DNA of 61,417 nucleotides from Chitinophaga pinensis (GTDB taxonomy: Bacteria; Bacteroidota; Bacteroidia; NS11-12g; UBA9320). The number at the start of each line of letters is the position of its first letter. Position 1 is the stretch's first letter. A model generated the notes under the pieces. The model was not told where the DNA came from, did not search any database, and was given only the letters and a program-made list of their open reading frames with translations. The stretch is taken from positions 1 to 61,417 of the forward strand of contig CAMDBP010000008.1 of the NCBI GenBank assembly GCA_945889315.1, given 5' to 3'. The position numbers were made by a program, and so were the translations under genes. This document shows positions 61,029 to 61,417 of this stretch, piece by piece.

Positions 61029-61417
61029 TTATTTTGGCTTTTGATGTTTTTTCAACTCCCCCAAAGCCCATGAAATATTAAACGCTTCAGCTTCAAGTTT
61101 CGACCTTTCTGCTTTTGTCAGTTTTTCTTTCTTTGCTGGTATTATTAATTCATTTATTACTCCTTTTGCGAATTCTTGAACGGATGGTGACTCAGCATCT
61201 CGCAACTTTCTGTTTACAACATAAATCTTAAGTTTCCCTGGATGCATATTGAAAAACTTGCGATACTCCCTAGTTCCATAACATCTCAAAAAGATTTCAG
61301 AGCATTAGTGATTGTTCTAACTGACAGTCCTCTAACATCTGATCAGTGGAATGTTATTGACGATTGCTCAGAAAGATTTAGTAGAACCTCTTCTGATTTT
61401 ACATCTTTATATAATTT
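61029..61417 (-). pseudogene. Decayed gene of unknown function, running past the window edge
   Basis: The minus strand shows coding-like sequence broken twice. From the right edge one frame reads 24 codons to a TGA (61345-61343), continues in the same frame for 18 codons (SDVRGLSVRTITNALKSF) to a second TGA (61288-61286), then resumes one frame over as LRCYGTREYRKFF and runs about 80 codons to the stop at 61029. Adding one base to the T5 run (61288-61292) would join the last two parts. One nonsense and one single-base change explain everything. The family is not recognised. The downstream part (Lys/Glu-rich end) alone could be a short gene starting at TTG 61289 or ATG 61247. Sequencing error is possible. 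Confidence 0.45.

Noticed and set aside
1-61417. CRISPR arrays, insertion sequences, prophage
   Set aside because: No regularly spaced repeats, transposase motifs or phage genes were seen on either strand; only one 11-base tandem pair near the right end.

Overview
The window is a 61 kb piece of chromosome from a member of the Bacteroidota, most likely the Flavobacteriales. The evidence is phylum-specific: gldD and gldE, porT, the type IX secretion plug protein, a secreted peptidase with a type IX sorting tail, a free-standing S23 four-helix protein, a 30-residue AURKAIP1/COX24-like basic protein, and many copies of the Bacteroidota -7 promoter element TAnnTTTG just upstream of genes. The DNA is AT-rich. 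Genes are tightly packed, and many starts overlap the preceding stop and use GTG or TTG.

Layout. (1) 1-164 is the tail of a probable pnp gene, followed by a terminator and a 270-base gap with possible RNA structure. (2) 529-15383 is an uninterrupted division and cell-wall cluster: mraZ, rsmH, ftsL, ftsI, murE, mraY, murD, ftsW, murG, murC, ftsQ, ftsA, ftsZ. It is headed by three TGGGA boxes at 10-base spacing, the known MraZ operator pattern, and ends in a terminator. (3) 15560-28777 is mixed: an unrecognised 802-residue Rossmann-like protein, a small unknown protein, ilvE, a double OmpA-domain protein, a porin plus lipoprotein pair, a FAD oxidoreductase plus LTA-synthase-like membrane enzyme, and a type IX secreted M1 peptidase. 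(4) 28813-36652 holds an RsuA/RluE-type pseudouridine synthase and engB on the minus strand, then menG-porT-tgt-S23-lptF-truB-ribF-M23 peptidase. (5) 36663-43165 holds mutY-ssb-gldE-gldD on the minus strand, diverging from hup-TPR-AURKAIP1 like-rng-rlmH. (6) 43261-44780 holds a small AT-hook-like protein and an MFS transporter. (7) 44941-51893 is nqrABCDEF plus apbE, the sodium-pumping NADH:quinone oxidoreductase and its flavin transferase; a candidate NqrM assembly factor lies nearby at 53852-54055. (8) 52014-60736 holds pepT, small membrane or beta-barrel proteins, a LytS/LytTR pair, mazG, the type IX plug gene, dprA and queA. (9) 60805-60913 is tRNA-Ala(GGC) and its terminator. (10) 61029-61417 looks like a decayed gene running off the right edge.

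How the genes work together. The first block makes lipid II and the divisome. porT, plug, gldD, gldE and the sorted M1 peptidase belong to type IX secretion and gliding. nqrA-F, apbE and the NqrM candidate form one sodium-motive respiratory module with its cofactor-insertion factors. tgt and queA are two steps of queuosine synthesis.

No CRISPR array, insertion sequence or prophage was seen. The most notable regulatory signal is a perfect intrinsic-terminator hairpin inside the signal-peptide codons of apbE. Two other genes (19983 and 43617) begin within about 25 bases after a strong terminator. The main unknown is the 802-residue protein.
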